A stretch of DNA of 64,000 bases from Microbacterium maritypicum MF109 (GCF_000455825.1 NZ_ATAO01000250.1:62001-126000), one strand, 5' to 3'. Shown: positions 33,809 to 42,153, numbered from the stretch's first letter. A program made the numbers and translations. Notes: generated by a model not told the origin, from the sequence alone.

Positions 33809-34987
33809 TCAGTGTGTGTAGGGGCGGTGCTTGTCGATCGTGTCGGAGAGCTCGACACCGAAGCCGGGAGTCTCCGGAACCTTGAGCCGGCCCTTCACCG
33901 GAACGGGCTCGCCGACGAGCATCGGAGAGAACATCGGGACGATCTCCTCGGCGGTCGGATGCATCATGAGGAACTCGGCGAATGGGCTGTTCGTCCGCGT
34001 CACGACGAAGTGGTACGAGTACACGGATGAGCCGTGTGGAACGACCATGGTGCCGTGGGCGTCGGCGAGGGCGGAGATCTTCAGTAGCTCGGTGATGCCG
34101 CCGCACCATCCCACGTCGGGCTGGATCAGATCGACGCCGGTCTCGAGCAGCTGTCGGAACCCCCAGCGAGTGGCCTCGTGTTCGCCGGTCGTGATCAACA
34201 TCGACGCCGGTGCCCGCTTGCGCAGTTCTGCGTATCCCCAATAGTCGTCGGGGATGAGCGCCTCCTCGATCCATTTGAGGCCGTAGTCGGCAGCGGCATG
34301 GGCGAGGCGCGTCGCGTAGTCGACGTCGAGCGACATCCAGCAGTCGTACATCAGCCAGAAGTCATCGCCGACCCTCTCCCGCATCTCGGCCAGCAGAGCG
34401 ATGTTCTTCCGCATCCCTTCCTCGCCCTCGGCAGGGCCGTGGTGGAGCGGCATCTTCCCACCGATGAACCCGAGCTCCTTCGCACGATCGGGGCGCGCGC
34501 CCGTGGCGTAGAACTGGAGCTCGTCGCGCACCGAGCCACCCAGCAACTCGAACACCGGAACCTGCCGTACCCGGCCCAGCAGGTCGTAGAGGGCGAGATC
34601 GACGCCGCTGATCGCGTTCAGGACCACGCCTCGACGCCCGTAATACAAGGTCGACTTGTACATCTGATCCCAGATGCGTTCGATGTCGGTGATCTTCCGA
34701 CCCTCGAGGAATCGAGCGAGGTGTTTCTCCACGATGAATGCGCCGATCTCGCCCGCGGTCGTCACAGAGAACCCGACCGTGCCGTCGCTGGCCTCGATCT
34801 CTACCACCAGGGTGCCCAGCACGTTGAGCCCGAAACTCTGGCGCGACTGCCGATACTCCGGGTAGACGCTCATGGGAGTCGCGATGTGATCGTCGATCCA
34901 GTGGTCGGCTTCTTGGTCGTGGTAGTCCGCCCCACCGCCGCGGACGGTGTAGGCGCGGACCTCGCGGATGGTGGGAGTGCCGGTCAT
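33809..34987 (-). CDS. rhmD: L-rhamnonate dehydratase
   Basis: Dehydrates L-rhamnonate to 2-keto-3-deoxy-L-rhamnonate. The 392-residue enolase-superfamily protein matches E. coli RhmD (YfaW) closely over its length: ADHWIDDHIATPMSVYPEY near the start, QSFGLNVLGTLVVEIEA, LQFYATGARPDRAKELGFIG, WLMYDCWMSLDVDYATRLAH, QPDVGWCGGITE, VVPHGSSVYSYHFVVTRTN and a final PGFGVELS. The Asp of YDCWMS and the Glu residues in WIEEAL and TTGEHEA are the expected Mg ligands, and the His of VPHGSS is the catalytic base. Its ATG overlaps the dehydrogenase stop (ATGA). Confidence 0.94.
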   Translation of the reverse strand: MTGTPTIREVRAYTVRGGGADYHDQEADHWIDDHIATPMSVYPEYRQSRQSFGLNVLGTLVVEIEASDGTVGFSVTTAGEIGAFIVEKHLARFLEGRKITDIERIWDQMYKSTLYYGRRGVVLNAISGVDLALYDLLGRVRQVPVFELLGGSVRDELQFYATGARPDRAKELGFIGGKMPLHHGPAEGEEGMRKNIALLAEMRERVGDDFWLMYDCWMSLDVDYATRLAHAAADYGLKWIEEALIPDDYWGYAELRKRAPASMLITTGEHEATRWGFRQLLETGVDLIQPDVGWCGGITELLKISALADAHGTMVVPHGSSVYSYHFVVTRTNSPFAEFLMMHPTAEEIVPMFSPMLVGEPVPVKGRLKVPETPGFGVELSDTIDKHRPYTH

Positions 34988-36021
34988 CGTGTCGTTTCCT
35001 CTCGGTCGAACCGGACAAGGACCTTGCCCGGGGTGCCGTCGCCCGCTGCGAGGGCGGTGAAGGCGTCGTCGGCGGCGGAGACGTCGATCTCGCGGCTGAT
35101 CAGCGCTCGATAGACCTCCGGTTCGGCGCCGATGATCTCGGTGGCGTCGGTGAAGTCATCTGATCCATACGTGAAGCTGCCGATGAGCGATCTCTCCTCG
35201 GTGCTGACGAGAAAAGCGTCGATGCTCACCTGCGGGGCGCCCATCCCGACCAGGCAGATCGGCGCTCCGAGGGTCGTGCTGGTCAACGCGTCACGCAGCG
35301 TAGGAGTGATTCCCACCGCGTCCAGAGCAGCATCGACGAGGCCTCCACGCGCCCGGAGCTGGTCGGCGATCGGACCATCAGCGGGATCTATGGTCTCGGC
35401 CCCGAGGTGCTGGACGAGCTCGCGGCGAGCGGCGTCCATCTCGCTCACGAACACCGTCCCCGCGCCCGCATCACGCAGCGCGATCACGATCGATTGCCCG
35501 ATCGGGCCGCCGCCGATAACGAGCACCCGGCCGAGGCGTCCGGCAGGGAGGCGGCGCACGGCATGCACGGCCACGGCGAGCGGCTCGATCAGTGCGCCCA
35601 GTTCGATCGGCAGACCATCGGGCAGTGCGACCACGTTGCGTCCGGGCACGACGACGTAGTCCGCGAACGCAGCGGGGACGTCCCGCGCCACCCCGATGAC
35701 GTGCTTGCCGGGATGGTGCTGCTCGCGCCCGGCGAAGGCAGCCGCATCCGCGGCCGGAACGACGACCGGATTGAAGGTCACCGGGGTGCCCTCGGCGAGA
35801 CCGTCCACCTCCGCCCCGGTGGCGGCGATCGTCCCGCTGGACTCGTGCCCCATCACCTGGCCGGGAAAGCGTCGGCCATTCTCTCCGGTGTACCCGTGGA
35901 CGTCGGATCCGCAGATCCCGGTCGCCACCACGCGGATGAGCACTTCGTCGGGGCCCGGGGTCGGGATCGGGGCTTCGTGGACCTCGAGGCGTCCGATCTC
36001 GGTGAGGATGAGCTCGCGCAT
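34984..36021 (-). CDS. medium-chain dehydrogenase without structural zinc cysteines
   Basis: A 345-residue MDR protein from the ATG at 36021. The catalytic zinc residues are present (ATGICGSDVHGYTG and MGHESSG), as is the NAD-binding VIGGGPIGQSIVIALRDAG. The lobe that normally holds four structural Cys instead reads NPVVVPAADAAAFAGREQHH, with none. In this operon it probably oxidises 2-keto-3-deoxy-L-rhamnonate to the 2,4-diketo acid used by the FAH hydrolase, a job done by an SDR (LRA5) in known pathways. Oxidation of L-rhamnose or rhamnonolactone is an alternative. The role is an inference from gene order. Confidence 0.85.
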   Translation of the reverse strand: MRELILTEIGRLEVHEAPIPTPGPDEVLIRVVATGICGSDVHGYTGENGRRFPGQVMGHESSGTIAATGAEVDGLAEGTPVTFNPVVVPAADAAAFAGREQHHPGKHVIGVARDVPAAFADYVVVPGRNVVALPDGLPIELGALIEPLAVAVHAVRRLPAGRLGRVLVIGGGPIGQSIVIALRDAGAGTVFVSEMDAARRELVQHLGAETIDPADGPIADQLRARGGLVDAALDAVGITPTLRDALTSTTLGAPICLVGMGAPQVSIDAFLVSTEERSLIGSFTYGSDDFTDATEIIGAEPEVYRALISREIDVSAADDAFTALAAGDGTPGKVLVRFDREETTR

Positions 36022-36050
36022 GAGGGTGTCTCCTTTTCTGCCGGACGCGG

Positions 36051-37394
36051 TCAGCGTGGGCGGGCTGTGGTGGTTGTGGTGAGTCCGATGCCGTCCGTCT
36101 CGCGAACGGCGGGGCTCACGACCCGGCTCAGGGCGATGAGGGCGGCGCCGGACAACGCGATGATGGCCAAGATGATGAGTCCTGCGTTGTCGCCGAAAGT
36201 GGCGTCGGCCCAGTTCTTGAGAATCGGCGCGAGGAAGCCGCCGAGACTGCCGAGCGAGTTGATGAGCGCGATGCCGCTCGCCGCGGCAGCTCCGAGGAGG
36301 AACGAGGTCGGCAGCGTCCAGAACACCGGCTGCACCGAGATGAATCCCGCGGCGCCGACGCTCAGAGCCGCCAGCGCGATGAGCGGATCCTGGATCACGG
36401 CGGACAGGACGATCCCGACCCCCGCGGCGGCGAGTGCGCACGTCGCGATGAGGCGACGCTGGCCGGTGCTGTCCGCGAGCCGGGAGAGCATGAAGGTGAC
36501 GATGAGCGCGAACGTCCATGGCACGGCTGTCAGCAGGCCCACCTCGAGGCCGACGGGTTTGCCGACGATCGTGGCGATCTGAGTGGGCAGGTAGAAGGTC
36601 ACGCCGTAGACGCTCATCTGGATCGTCAGGTAGATCGCGGCGAAGTAGAGCACGATCGGGTTCCCGAGCGCGCGCAGAGCGCCCCGTGGCGAGTGGTTCT
36701 CCTTGGCGGAATCCTCTGCCTCGAGGGCGGCCAGCAGGCTCGAGCGCTCGCTTTCACGCAGCCACTTCGCGTCCTTCGGGCCGTTATCGAGGTAGAAGAA
36801 GGCGACGACGCCGACGAGCACGGTGAGGATGCCGGTCACCAGGAACATCAGCTGCCAGCCGTGGATGCCGACCTTGTCGTCCAGGTCGAGCAGCATGCCG
36901 GACAGCGGTCCACCGAAGATGAACGCGAGAGGTGCGCCGAAGTAGAAGAGTCCATTGACGCGCGCGCGGAACTGCAGCGGTACCCAATACGTGAGGAACA
37001 GGATGACACCGGGGAAGAACCCGGCCTCGGTGATGCCGAGGAGAACCCGCAGCCCGTAGAAGATCCACTCGTTCGTGGCGAACACCATCAATGAGGACAC
37101 GATGCCCCAGGAGATCATGATGCGAGCGAGCCAGATCTTGGCTCCGACCTTGCGCATGATGAGGTTCGACGGCACCTCGAAGAGGGCATAGCCGAGGAAG
37201 AAGATGCCGGCGCCGAGGGCGTAGGCGGCATCCGAGATCCCGGTATCGGCTTGCCAGGCCGCCTTGGCGAATCCGAGGTTGGCTCGGTCGAGGAAGGCGA
37301 GGATGTACATCAGGAGCAGGATCGGGATCAGCCGGAGCGTGACCTTGCGGACGATGGCGGCCAGTTCGGGCCGCACGGAGGACGGGGTGGACAT
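36051..37394 (-). CDS. ACS family MFS transporter, probable L-rhamnonate uptake (RhmT-like)
   Basis: The ATG at 37394 (GGAG eight bases upstream) gives 447 residues; earlier in-frame starts fall inside the operator palindrome. ACS-family marks are FLDRANLGFAKAAWQ in helix 1, GIFFLGYALFEVPSNLIMRKVGAKIW, and ITEAGFFPGVILFLTYWVP. About 12 helices are predicted with a long central loop. E. coli has an ACS transporter (RhmT) beside rhmD and an IclR regulator, the same neighbours as here, so import of L-rhamnonate or a related sugar acid is likely. It is the first gene of the operon running to the FAH hydrolase. Confidence 0.88.
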   Translation of the reverse strand: MSTPSSVRPELAAIVRKVTLRLIPILLLMYILAFLDRANLGFAKAAWQADTGISDAAYALGAGIFFLGYALFEVPSNLIMRKVGAKIWLARIMISWGIVSSLMVFATNEWIFYGLRVLLGITEAGFFPGVILFLTYWVPLQFRARVNGLFYFGAPLAFIFGGPLSGMLLDLDDKVGIHGWQLMFLVTGILTVLVGVVAFFYLDNGPKDAKWLRESERSSLLAALEAEDSAKENHSPRGALRALGNPIVLYFAAIYLTIQMSVYGVTFYLPTQIATIVGKPVGLEVGLLTAVPWTFALIVTFMLSRLADSTGQRRLIATCALAAAGVGIVLSAVIQDPLIALAALSVGAAGFISVQPVFWTLPTSFLLGAAAASGIALINSLGSLGGFLAPILKNWADATFGDNAGLIILAIIALSGAALIALSRVVSPAVRETDGIGLTTTTTARPR

Positions 37395-37421
37395 CAGGGC
37401 ATCTCCATTGACGAGGGAATC

Positions 37422-37449
37422 CATCTCGTTCACGTATATGAACGAGATG
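37422..37449. promoter_or_regulatory. IclR operator candidate, 11-base perfect dyad
   Basis: CATCTCGTTCA (37422-37432) and TGAACGAGATG (37439-37449) are perfect complements around a 6-base AT-rich centre. The site lies between the divergent transporter and IclR genes, 28 bases before the transporter ATG and 70 before the regulator ATG. This placement would let one protein control both directions. Confidence 0.75.
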
Positions 37450-37518
37450 TCTCAGACCTGAACGCGCGATAGTGTGGCACACGTTCGCGTCGGACACAAC
37501 GCAGCCATCGAGGGAGAT

Positions 37519-38313
37519 ATGACGGACACCGCGCAGGCCCCCCTTGCCGTGAAATCCGCCGGTCGGGCTCTGGAGATCATCGAGCACCTTGCGACGACCG
37601 AGGGTCAGACCTTCCCTGCGCTCCTCGCTGAACTGGGATTGCCGCGGTCGAGCGCGCATGGGCTGCTCCGCACGCTGGTCGCCGCGGGGTGGGTCGAATA
37701 CGACGTGTCGAGCAAGCGGTACTCGCTGGGGCTCAAGGCCTGGCAGATCGGGCAGCGATACGACGGGCACAGTCTGCTTCTCGAATCGGGGCCAGCGCTC
37801 ATGCGTGCGCTCACCGACGAGACGGGAGAAACCGTGCAGATGGCGCGGCTGGACGGCGTGGAGAACGTCTATATCGCGATCAGTCCTTCGCCGAACCCCA
37901 TGCGCCTGGCGTCGAGTGTGGGCATGCGCCTCCATGCGCACGCAACCGGCATCGGGAAGGCTCTGCTGAGCACGCTCGGCGACGACGACGTGATCCACCG
38001 CCTGCATCAGGTCGCGATCCCGCGGCTCACGGCCCGGACGATCACCGACCCCGACGACATCCTCGCCGTCATCGAGAAAGGGCGTGATGTGGGCTACTTC
38101 GTGGATGATGAGGAGTTCATCGAGGGCTGCAGATGCGTGGCGATGCCGCTGACGTGGCCCGAGGAGACGGGCGTCGCCGCTGCGGTGAGCATCACGATGC
38201 CGACCAGTCGCACTGACGAACGATGGCCGCACTCGATGGTGGAACCTCTTCGACGTACCGTGCTGCGCATTCGAACCGGGATGCGCCTCCACGGTCTCGC
38301 TCCCGGCAACTAG
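37519..38313 (+). CDS. IclR family transcriptional regulator (RhmR-like)
   Basis: A 264-residue IclR protein from the ATG at 37519, which has GAGGGAGAT upstream; an earlier in-frame start lacks a ribosome site. The winged helix is at about residues 10-70 (SAGRALEIIEHLAT, then LGLPRSSAHGLLRTL and YSLGLKAWQIG). The effector domain has LRASSVGMRLHAHATGIGKALL-like features, GYFVDDEEFIEGCRCVAMPL and a hydrophobic core. E. coli rhmD is controlled by the IclR protein RhmR, so this is probably its counterpart. It is divergent from the transporter with the 11-base-arm dyad between them. Confidence 0.9.
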   Translation: MTDTAQAPLAVKSAGRALEIIEHLATTEGQTFPALLAELGLPRSSAHGLLRTLVAAGWVEYDVSSKRYSLGLKAWQIGQRYDGHSLLLESGPALMRALTDETGETVQMARLDGVENVYIAISPSPNPMRLASSVGMRLHAHATGIGKALLSTLGDDDVIHRLHQVAIPRLTARTITDPDDILAVIEKGRDVGYFVDDEEFIEGCRCVAMPLTWPEETGVAAAVSITMPTSRTDERWPHSMVEPLRRTVLRIRTGMRLHGLAPGN

Positions 38314-38322
38314 GCTGAACCC

Positions 38323-38928
38323 GTGCTTCTCAGCGACCGCGACATCAAGGCAGAACTCGCATCCGGCCGCATCGGCCTCGAACCGCGCGAAGACGGGATG
38401 ATCCAGCCGTCGAGCATCGACGTGCGCTTGGACCGGTACTTCCGGCTGTTCGACAACCACAAGTATCCGTTCATCGATCCTTCGGTCGACCAGCCGGAGC
38501 TCACGCGCCTGATCGAGGTCGACCCCGACGAGCCGTTCATCCTGCACCCCGGCGAGTTCGCGCTCGGGGCGACGTTCGAGCAGGTCACGCTGCCCGACGA
38601 CATCGCGGCACGTCTCGAGGGCAAGTCGTCCCTCGGGCGCCTCGGGCTCATCACCCACTCGACCGCGGGGTTCATCGACCCGGGGTTCACCGGGCACGTC
38701 ACGCTCGAACTCGCGAACGTCGCGACCCTTCCCATCAAGCTGTGGCCGGGGATGAAGATCGGCCAGCTCTGCTTCTTCCGCCTCACCTCGCCCGCTGAGA
38801 ACCCGTACGGCTCCGGCCCCTACGGAAACCGGTACCAGGGTCAGCGCGGACCGACCGCCTCCCGGTCGTTCCAGAACTTCCATCGGACGGATGTCGGCAC
38901 GACCGACATCGGAGCAGTCGGAGGCTGA
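38323..38928 (+). CDS. dcd: dCTP deaminase
   Basis: Deaminates dCTP on the route to dTTP. The 201-residue protein starts at GTG 38323 and has LLSDRDIKAELASGRIGLEP, IQPSSIDVRLD, HPGEFALGATFEQVTLPDD, the substrate loop GKSSLGRLGLITHSTAGFID, the catalytic Glu in GHVTLELAN, and the C-terminal YGNRYQGQRGPTASR. Actinobacterial members (as in Mycobacterium) are often bifunctional and also hydrolyse dUTP, which may hold here. It begins 9 bases after the IclR gene, but its housekeeping role makes independent expression more likely. Confidence 0.95.
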   Translation: MLLSDRDIKAELASGRIGLEPREDGMIQPSSIDVRLDRYFRLFDNHKYPFIDPSVDQPELTRLIEVDPDEPFILHPGEFALGATFEQVTLPDDIAARLEGKSSLGRLGLITHSTAGFIDPGFTGHVTLELANVATLPIKLWPGMKIGQLCFFRLTSPAENPYGSGPYGNRYQGQRGPTASRSFQNFHRTDVGTTDIGAVGG

Positions 38929-38929
38929 G

Positions 38930-39433
38930 ATGAGCGATGTCAGCGGCACACCCCCGGAAGAGCCGGTCGTCCCGGACGAGCCGGGCGCCCTCCCGGACGA
39001 GCCGCTGATCCCGCCCGCCGACGTCGTCATCCCGCCGCCCCCACCCGAGATCCCGATCCCGGAGGGTCTGCTGACCCCGCCACCCGCGGACATCCCCTCC
39101 GACGTATCCGCGTCCGACGCGGTGATCCCGCCGCCTCCGCCCGCGACGCGTCGTGGTTCCGACCGTCCGCGTCCGACTCCGGCCATCCTCGAGGGGGAGC
39201 CGCCCGCCGCGGTCGCCGACGACTGGGCGCTGCCCTCCGTCGCCCCGGAGGTTCCGACATCGGGCGGCTACCGCGTGCTCACTGTCGTGATCTTCGCCTT
39301 CCTGTTCTTGCTCTTCGTCGCCGCGATCATCGTGGGCGTATACCTGCTGAACACCACGACCTTCCCATTCGCGGGCGCAGACGTCGCCGGTGTCGATCTC
39401 GCGGCATCGATCTCGTTCGCGTCGATCGCGTAG
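38930..39433 (+). CDS. proline-rich single-pass membrane protein
   Basis: A 167-residue protein whose ATG starts just after the dcd stop, with GGAGGCTGAG as ribosome site. The first 115 residues are extremely rich in Pro and acidic residues (for example IPPPPPEIPIPE), with no folded domain apparent. One transmembrane helix follows at about 123-146 (LTVVIFAFLFLLFVAAIIVGVYLL), then a short outer tail. The layout suggests a long disordered cytoplasmic arm tethered to the membrane. I do not recognise a family. Tight spacing after dcd suggests co-transcription. Confidence 0.75.
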   Translation: MSDVSGTPPEEPVVPDEPGALPDEPLIPPADVVIPPPPPEIPIPEGLLTPPPADIPSDVSASDAVIPPPPPATRRGSDRPRPTPAILEGEPPAAVADDWALPSVAPEVPTSGGYRVLTVVIFAFLFLLFVAAIIVGVYLLNTTTFPFAGADVAGVDLAASISFASIA

Positions 39434-39447
39434 GCGTCGCCTGAGGT

Positions 39448-40479
39448 TCAGGCCCGCTTCGGCAGCTGCCGGCGCCGGAGGGCCGCCGACGCCACGGCGA
39501 CCAGAGTGCCCACAGCCACGCCGATCACGGTCTCGATCGCGCGGTCCTGCAGCAGCATGTCGACCGGTGTCGGCGCGGCGAGGTGCACCATGAGCAGTGC
39601 GAGCGGGGTGATGAACACCATCGCGATGCCGTAGTTGCGGCCGACGAACAGTTCGGCGGCGGCCTGCAGCACGACCACGAGGGCGATGACGGCGAGCGGC
39701 GGCAGGTCGATGGCGAGGATGCCTGCTGCGACCAGGACGCCGAGCAGGGTGCCGACGAGGCGCTGGATGCCGCGGATCACCCGGGCATTCAGCTGCGGCC
39801 CGCTGACCGCGGCGACCGCGCCGACGGCCGCCCAGTACCAGTGCGAATCCATGATCAGCAGACCGGCGAAGCCCGCACCCACGATCGCGATGCCGACCGA
39901 CACCGCCATCTCCCCGGCGATGGGACCGACAGGCTGCCGGGCTTTCAGCGCCACATCCGCGGTGCTGCGCGTGAAGATGCCGACCAGCGCGGTGATGGCC
40001 AGCCCGAACAGCACGCTCGGCCCGCCGACCACGAGCACGTCGCCGAACGAGGCGGCGGTGGCCGGGATCGTGGCGCACGCCCCGACCGCGAACACCGGGA
40101 ACAGCGGCCCCGGCGGATGCCACCGCATCGTGTAGGCGAGCAGGGTGACGGCGGAGGCGATGACCGCGACGACGAGGATGCTGACCGCGGCGGGAGCGGT
40201 GAGCACCGACAGCGCGGTACCGATGAGCATCGAGGCGAGGATCACACCACCCGCGCTGGCCTGCATCCGAATGCGATCACGGAACACGTCGTGGCGCCCG
40301 TAGAGCGCGGCGAAGGCCCCGAAGCTCGCGTAGATGCTCAGGTCGAGGCGTCCCAGCATCCACAGCACGAGCAGCGGCACCGCCACACTGACCGCGGCGC
40401 GCAGCGCCACCCGGTGGTCACCGCGGTGCGGTTCGACGCGCAGAACGCCGGTCCACACTCTTCCCCGGGAATCCGCCAC
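39448..40479 (-). CDS. FUSC family membrane transporter
   Basis: A 343-residue integral membrane protein with two blocks of about five helices. It opens ALRAAVSVAVPLLVLWMLGRLDLSIYASFGAFAALYGR and has MDSHWYWAAVGAVAAVSGPQ, IRGIQRLVGTLLGVLVAAGIL and IVFITPLALLMVHLA-like segments in the second block. This is the FUSC/aromatic acid exporter (AaeB-like) pattern. The short cytoplasmic domain of larger FUSC proteins is missing. The GTG start at 40479 overlaps the hydrolase gene by 62 bases in another frame; a later start is possible but would clip the first helix. Confidence 0.87.
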   Translation of the reverse strand: MADSRGRVWTGVLRVEPHRGDHRVALRAAVSVAVPLLVLWMLGRLDLSIYASFGAFAALYGRHDVFRDRIRMQASAGGVILASMLIGTALSVLTAPAAVSILVVAVIASAVTLLAYTMRWHPPGPLFPVFAVGACATIPATAASFGDVLVVGGPSVLFGLAITALVGIFTRSTADVALKARQPVGPIAGEMAVSVGIAIVGAGFAGLLIMDSHWYWAAVGAVAAVSGPQLNARVIRGIQRLVGTLLGVLVAAGILAIDLPPLAVIALVVVLQAAAELFVGRNYGIAMVFITPLALLMVHLAAPTPVDMLLQDRAIETVIGVAVGTLVAVASAALRRRQLPKRA

Positions 40480-41374
40480 CGATCCAGCCTACGTCGCCCT
40501 CGGAATCCTTCGACGCGGTCAGGGGGTATGCGCCCGTGACAAGGGCGACGACCGCATCGAGCGTGGCATCCGCCGACAGCACCCGCGTGTGGCCGAGACC
40601 CTCGGTGCGGACGAGGCGCGAGCGGTCGCCGTGGACATCGTGCAACCGGAGGGAATCGTGGTCGGGCATGCGCCGGTCGTCACGGTCGTGCACGACGAGG
40701 AGTGCGGTGCCGGCAGGGAGCGGATGACGGGCGGCGTCATAGCGCGCTGACACCTCGGACCGATCCATGCCGAGCCTCCGACGGAACCGCTCGGAGAGGC
40801 GCGCCGTCGTGGCGTCGTCGAGGCGGAGGTCGTCGGCGAACCGGGCGACGAAGGCGTCGGGACTCGCGGCTCCGGCGATCGCGACGACCGCCGGAGTGGG
40901 AACGGTCGACCGCGCGATGGTCAGTGCGGCCAAGGCGCCGAGCGAGTGTCCGATGATCGCGTCGAACGGTCCGTGGTCGGTCTGCAGCTGCTCGGCGGCA
41001 TCGATCCAGTCCCGGATGTCGGTGCCCCGCCCGGGCGAGGCGCCGTGGGCCGGGGCGTCGAACGCGATGACACGGAACCCTTCGGCGACGAGCTCTCGCA
41101 CGAGCGGTGCGAACTGCGAGGCCCGCCCGCGCCATCCGTGCAGGAGCAGGAGGGTTCGTGGCCCGGCGCCCCATTCGTACGTGGCGACGTCGACGCCGCG
41201 CACGGTGATTCCTCCGCGGCGCGCGTCGGCGTGGGTGGGGGCATCCGCCTCGCGCACCGCCATCCGCGGAGTCGTCGTGAAGAACAGGCGGTAGGCGATG
41301 TCGCCCGCGATCCGGGGCGAGACCGCGGCGGCGGTATGGATGCTGCGGGCGAGCAGCGCGGGAACGGACGGCAT
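40418..41374 (-). CDS. alpha/beta hydrolase
   Basis: A 318-residue alpha/beta hydrolase: oxyanion strand LLLLHGWRGRASQFAPLV, nucleophile elbow IIGHSLGALAAL (Ser near residue 139), acid in LLVVHDRDDRRMPDHDS and His in EGLGHTRVLS. No signal peptide is present. The last 40 residues after the catalytic His are polar, run over the start of the FUSC gene, and may not be conserved. It is divergent from the TetR gene, and two operator copies lie in the gap, so TetR probably controls it. The ester or amide substrate is unknown. Confidence 0.88.
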   Translation of the reverse strand: MPSVPALLARSIHTAAAVSPRIAGDIAYRLFFTTTPRMAVREADAPTHADARRGGITVRGVDVATYEWGAGPRTLLLLHGWRGRASQFAPLVRELVAEGFRVIAFDAPAHGASPGRGTDIRDWIDAAEQLQTDHGPFDAIIGHSLGALAALTIARSTVPTPAVVAIAGAASPDAFVARFADDLRLDDATTARLSERFRRRLGMDRSEVSARYDAARHPLPAGTALLVVHDRDDRRMPDHDSLRLHDVHGDRSRLVRTEGLGHTRVLSADATLDAVVALVTGAYPLTASKDSEGDVGWIGGGFPGKSVDRRSARRTAPR

Positions 41375-41398
41375 GAGAGCTCCTTCGCCAGAACAATA

Positions 41399-41444
41399 CG
41401 AACGATCATACGTATATTAGGCGAACGATCGTTCGTATACTAGG
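41399..41444. promoter_or_regulatory. two adjacent 23-base TetR operator candidates
   Basis: Two head-to-tail units (41399-41421 and 41422-41444) match at 20 of 23 bases. The second contains the perfect palindrome CGAACGATCGTTCG (41422-41435); the first has CGAACGATCATACG in the same place. They fill the gap between the alpha/beta hydrolase and TetR genes, reaching to 4 bases before the TetR ATG. Confidence 0.75.
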
Positions 41445-41447
41445 CGG

Positions 41448-42092
41448 ATGGTGGAGAGTGCGGTCGTGGACGGGCGGAGAGCCCGCGGTGATGCGTCGCG
41501 ACGTATCGTGCTGCAGAGCGCGACCGACCTCGCGTCGGTCGAGGGCCTCGACGGGCTGACGATCGGCCGCCTCGCCGAAGCCTCGGGGTCGAGCAAGAGC
41601 AGCATCGCCACACTCTTTCAGAGCAAAGAGGGACTGCAGCTGGCGACGGTCGCCGCTGCCCGCGAGATCTTCACGGCCCGGATCGTCGAGCCGGCGCGCG
41701 CATACCCCCGCGGGGTGCACCGACTCGCCGCGCTGCTGCGCAACTCGCTGACGTACTCGAAGGACCGTGTCTTCACCGGCGGGTGCTTCTTCGCCGCGAC
41801 CGCCGCCGACGTCGACTCGAAATCCGGACCGGTGAGCGATGCCGTACGCGCGGCGCTGGTCGACTGGTACGGCTATGTCGAGGCGCAGCTGCGTCACGCG
41901 GCGGACGCGGGCGAGGTCGACTCCGACCCCGAGGTGCTCGCGTTCGAGCTGGTCGCCCTGAACGAAGAGGCCAACTCGCGCTCACTGCTGTTGGACGACG
42001 CGCGACCGTATGCGCTCGCCGCCGCGGCGATGCGTGCCCGGCTGCGCGCGGCGGGTGCCGACGAGTCGGCCATCGCTCTGCTCGAGCTCTGA
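41448..42092 (+). CDS. TetR family transcriptional regulator
   Basis: A 214-residue TetR regulator. The N-terminal helix-turn-helix is ASRRIVLQSATDLASVEGLD, then LTIGRLAEASGSSKSSIATLFQSKEGLQLA. The C-terminal part (LRNSLTYSKDRVFTGGCFFAATAADVDSK split by a turn) matches the TetR_C group that contains the FTGGCFF motif. It is probably autoregulated, because the doubled operator reaches up to its start codon. It also likely represses the divergent hydrolase gene. The inducing ligand is unknown. Confidence 0.9.
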   Translation: MVESAVVDGRRARGDASRRIVLQSATDLASVEGLDGLTIGRLAEASGSSKSSIATLFQSKEGLQLATVAAAREIFTARIVEPARAYPRGVHRLAALLRNSLTYSKDRVFTGGCFFAATAADVDSKSGPVSDAVRAALVDWYGYVEAQLRHAADAGEVDSDPEVLAFELVALNEEANSRSLLLDDARPYALAAAAMRARLRAAGADESAIALLEL

Positions 42093-42095
42093 GGA

Positions 42096-42137
42096 CGCGA
42101 AACGCCCCACCCGATGGGTCGGGTGAGGCGCTTCGCG
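42096..42137. terminator. bidirectional terminator between TetR and winged-helix genes
   Basis: Arms 42096-42112 and 42121-42137 pair at 15 of 17 positions around an 8-base loop, in the 61-base gap between two converging genes. No long T-tract follows, as is common in this GC range. Confidence 0.65.
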
Positions 42138-42153
42138 GACGTTCTTCTCGCGG

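Noticed and set aside
36784..39186. An 800-codon minus-strand frame covering the transporter start, IclR and dcd genes
   Set aside because: It overlaps three well-supported genes and carries no recognisable motif of its own.
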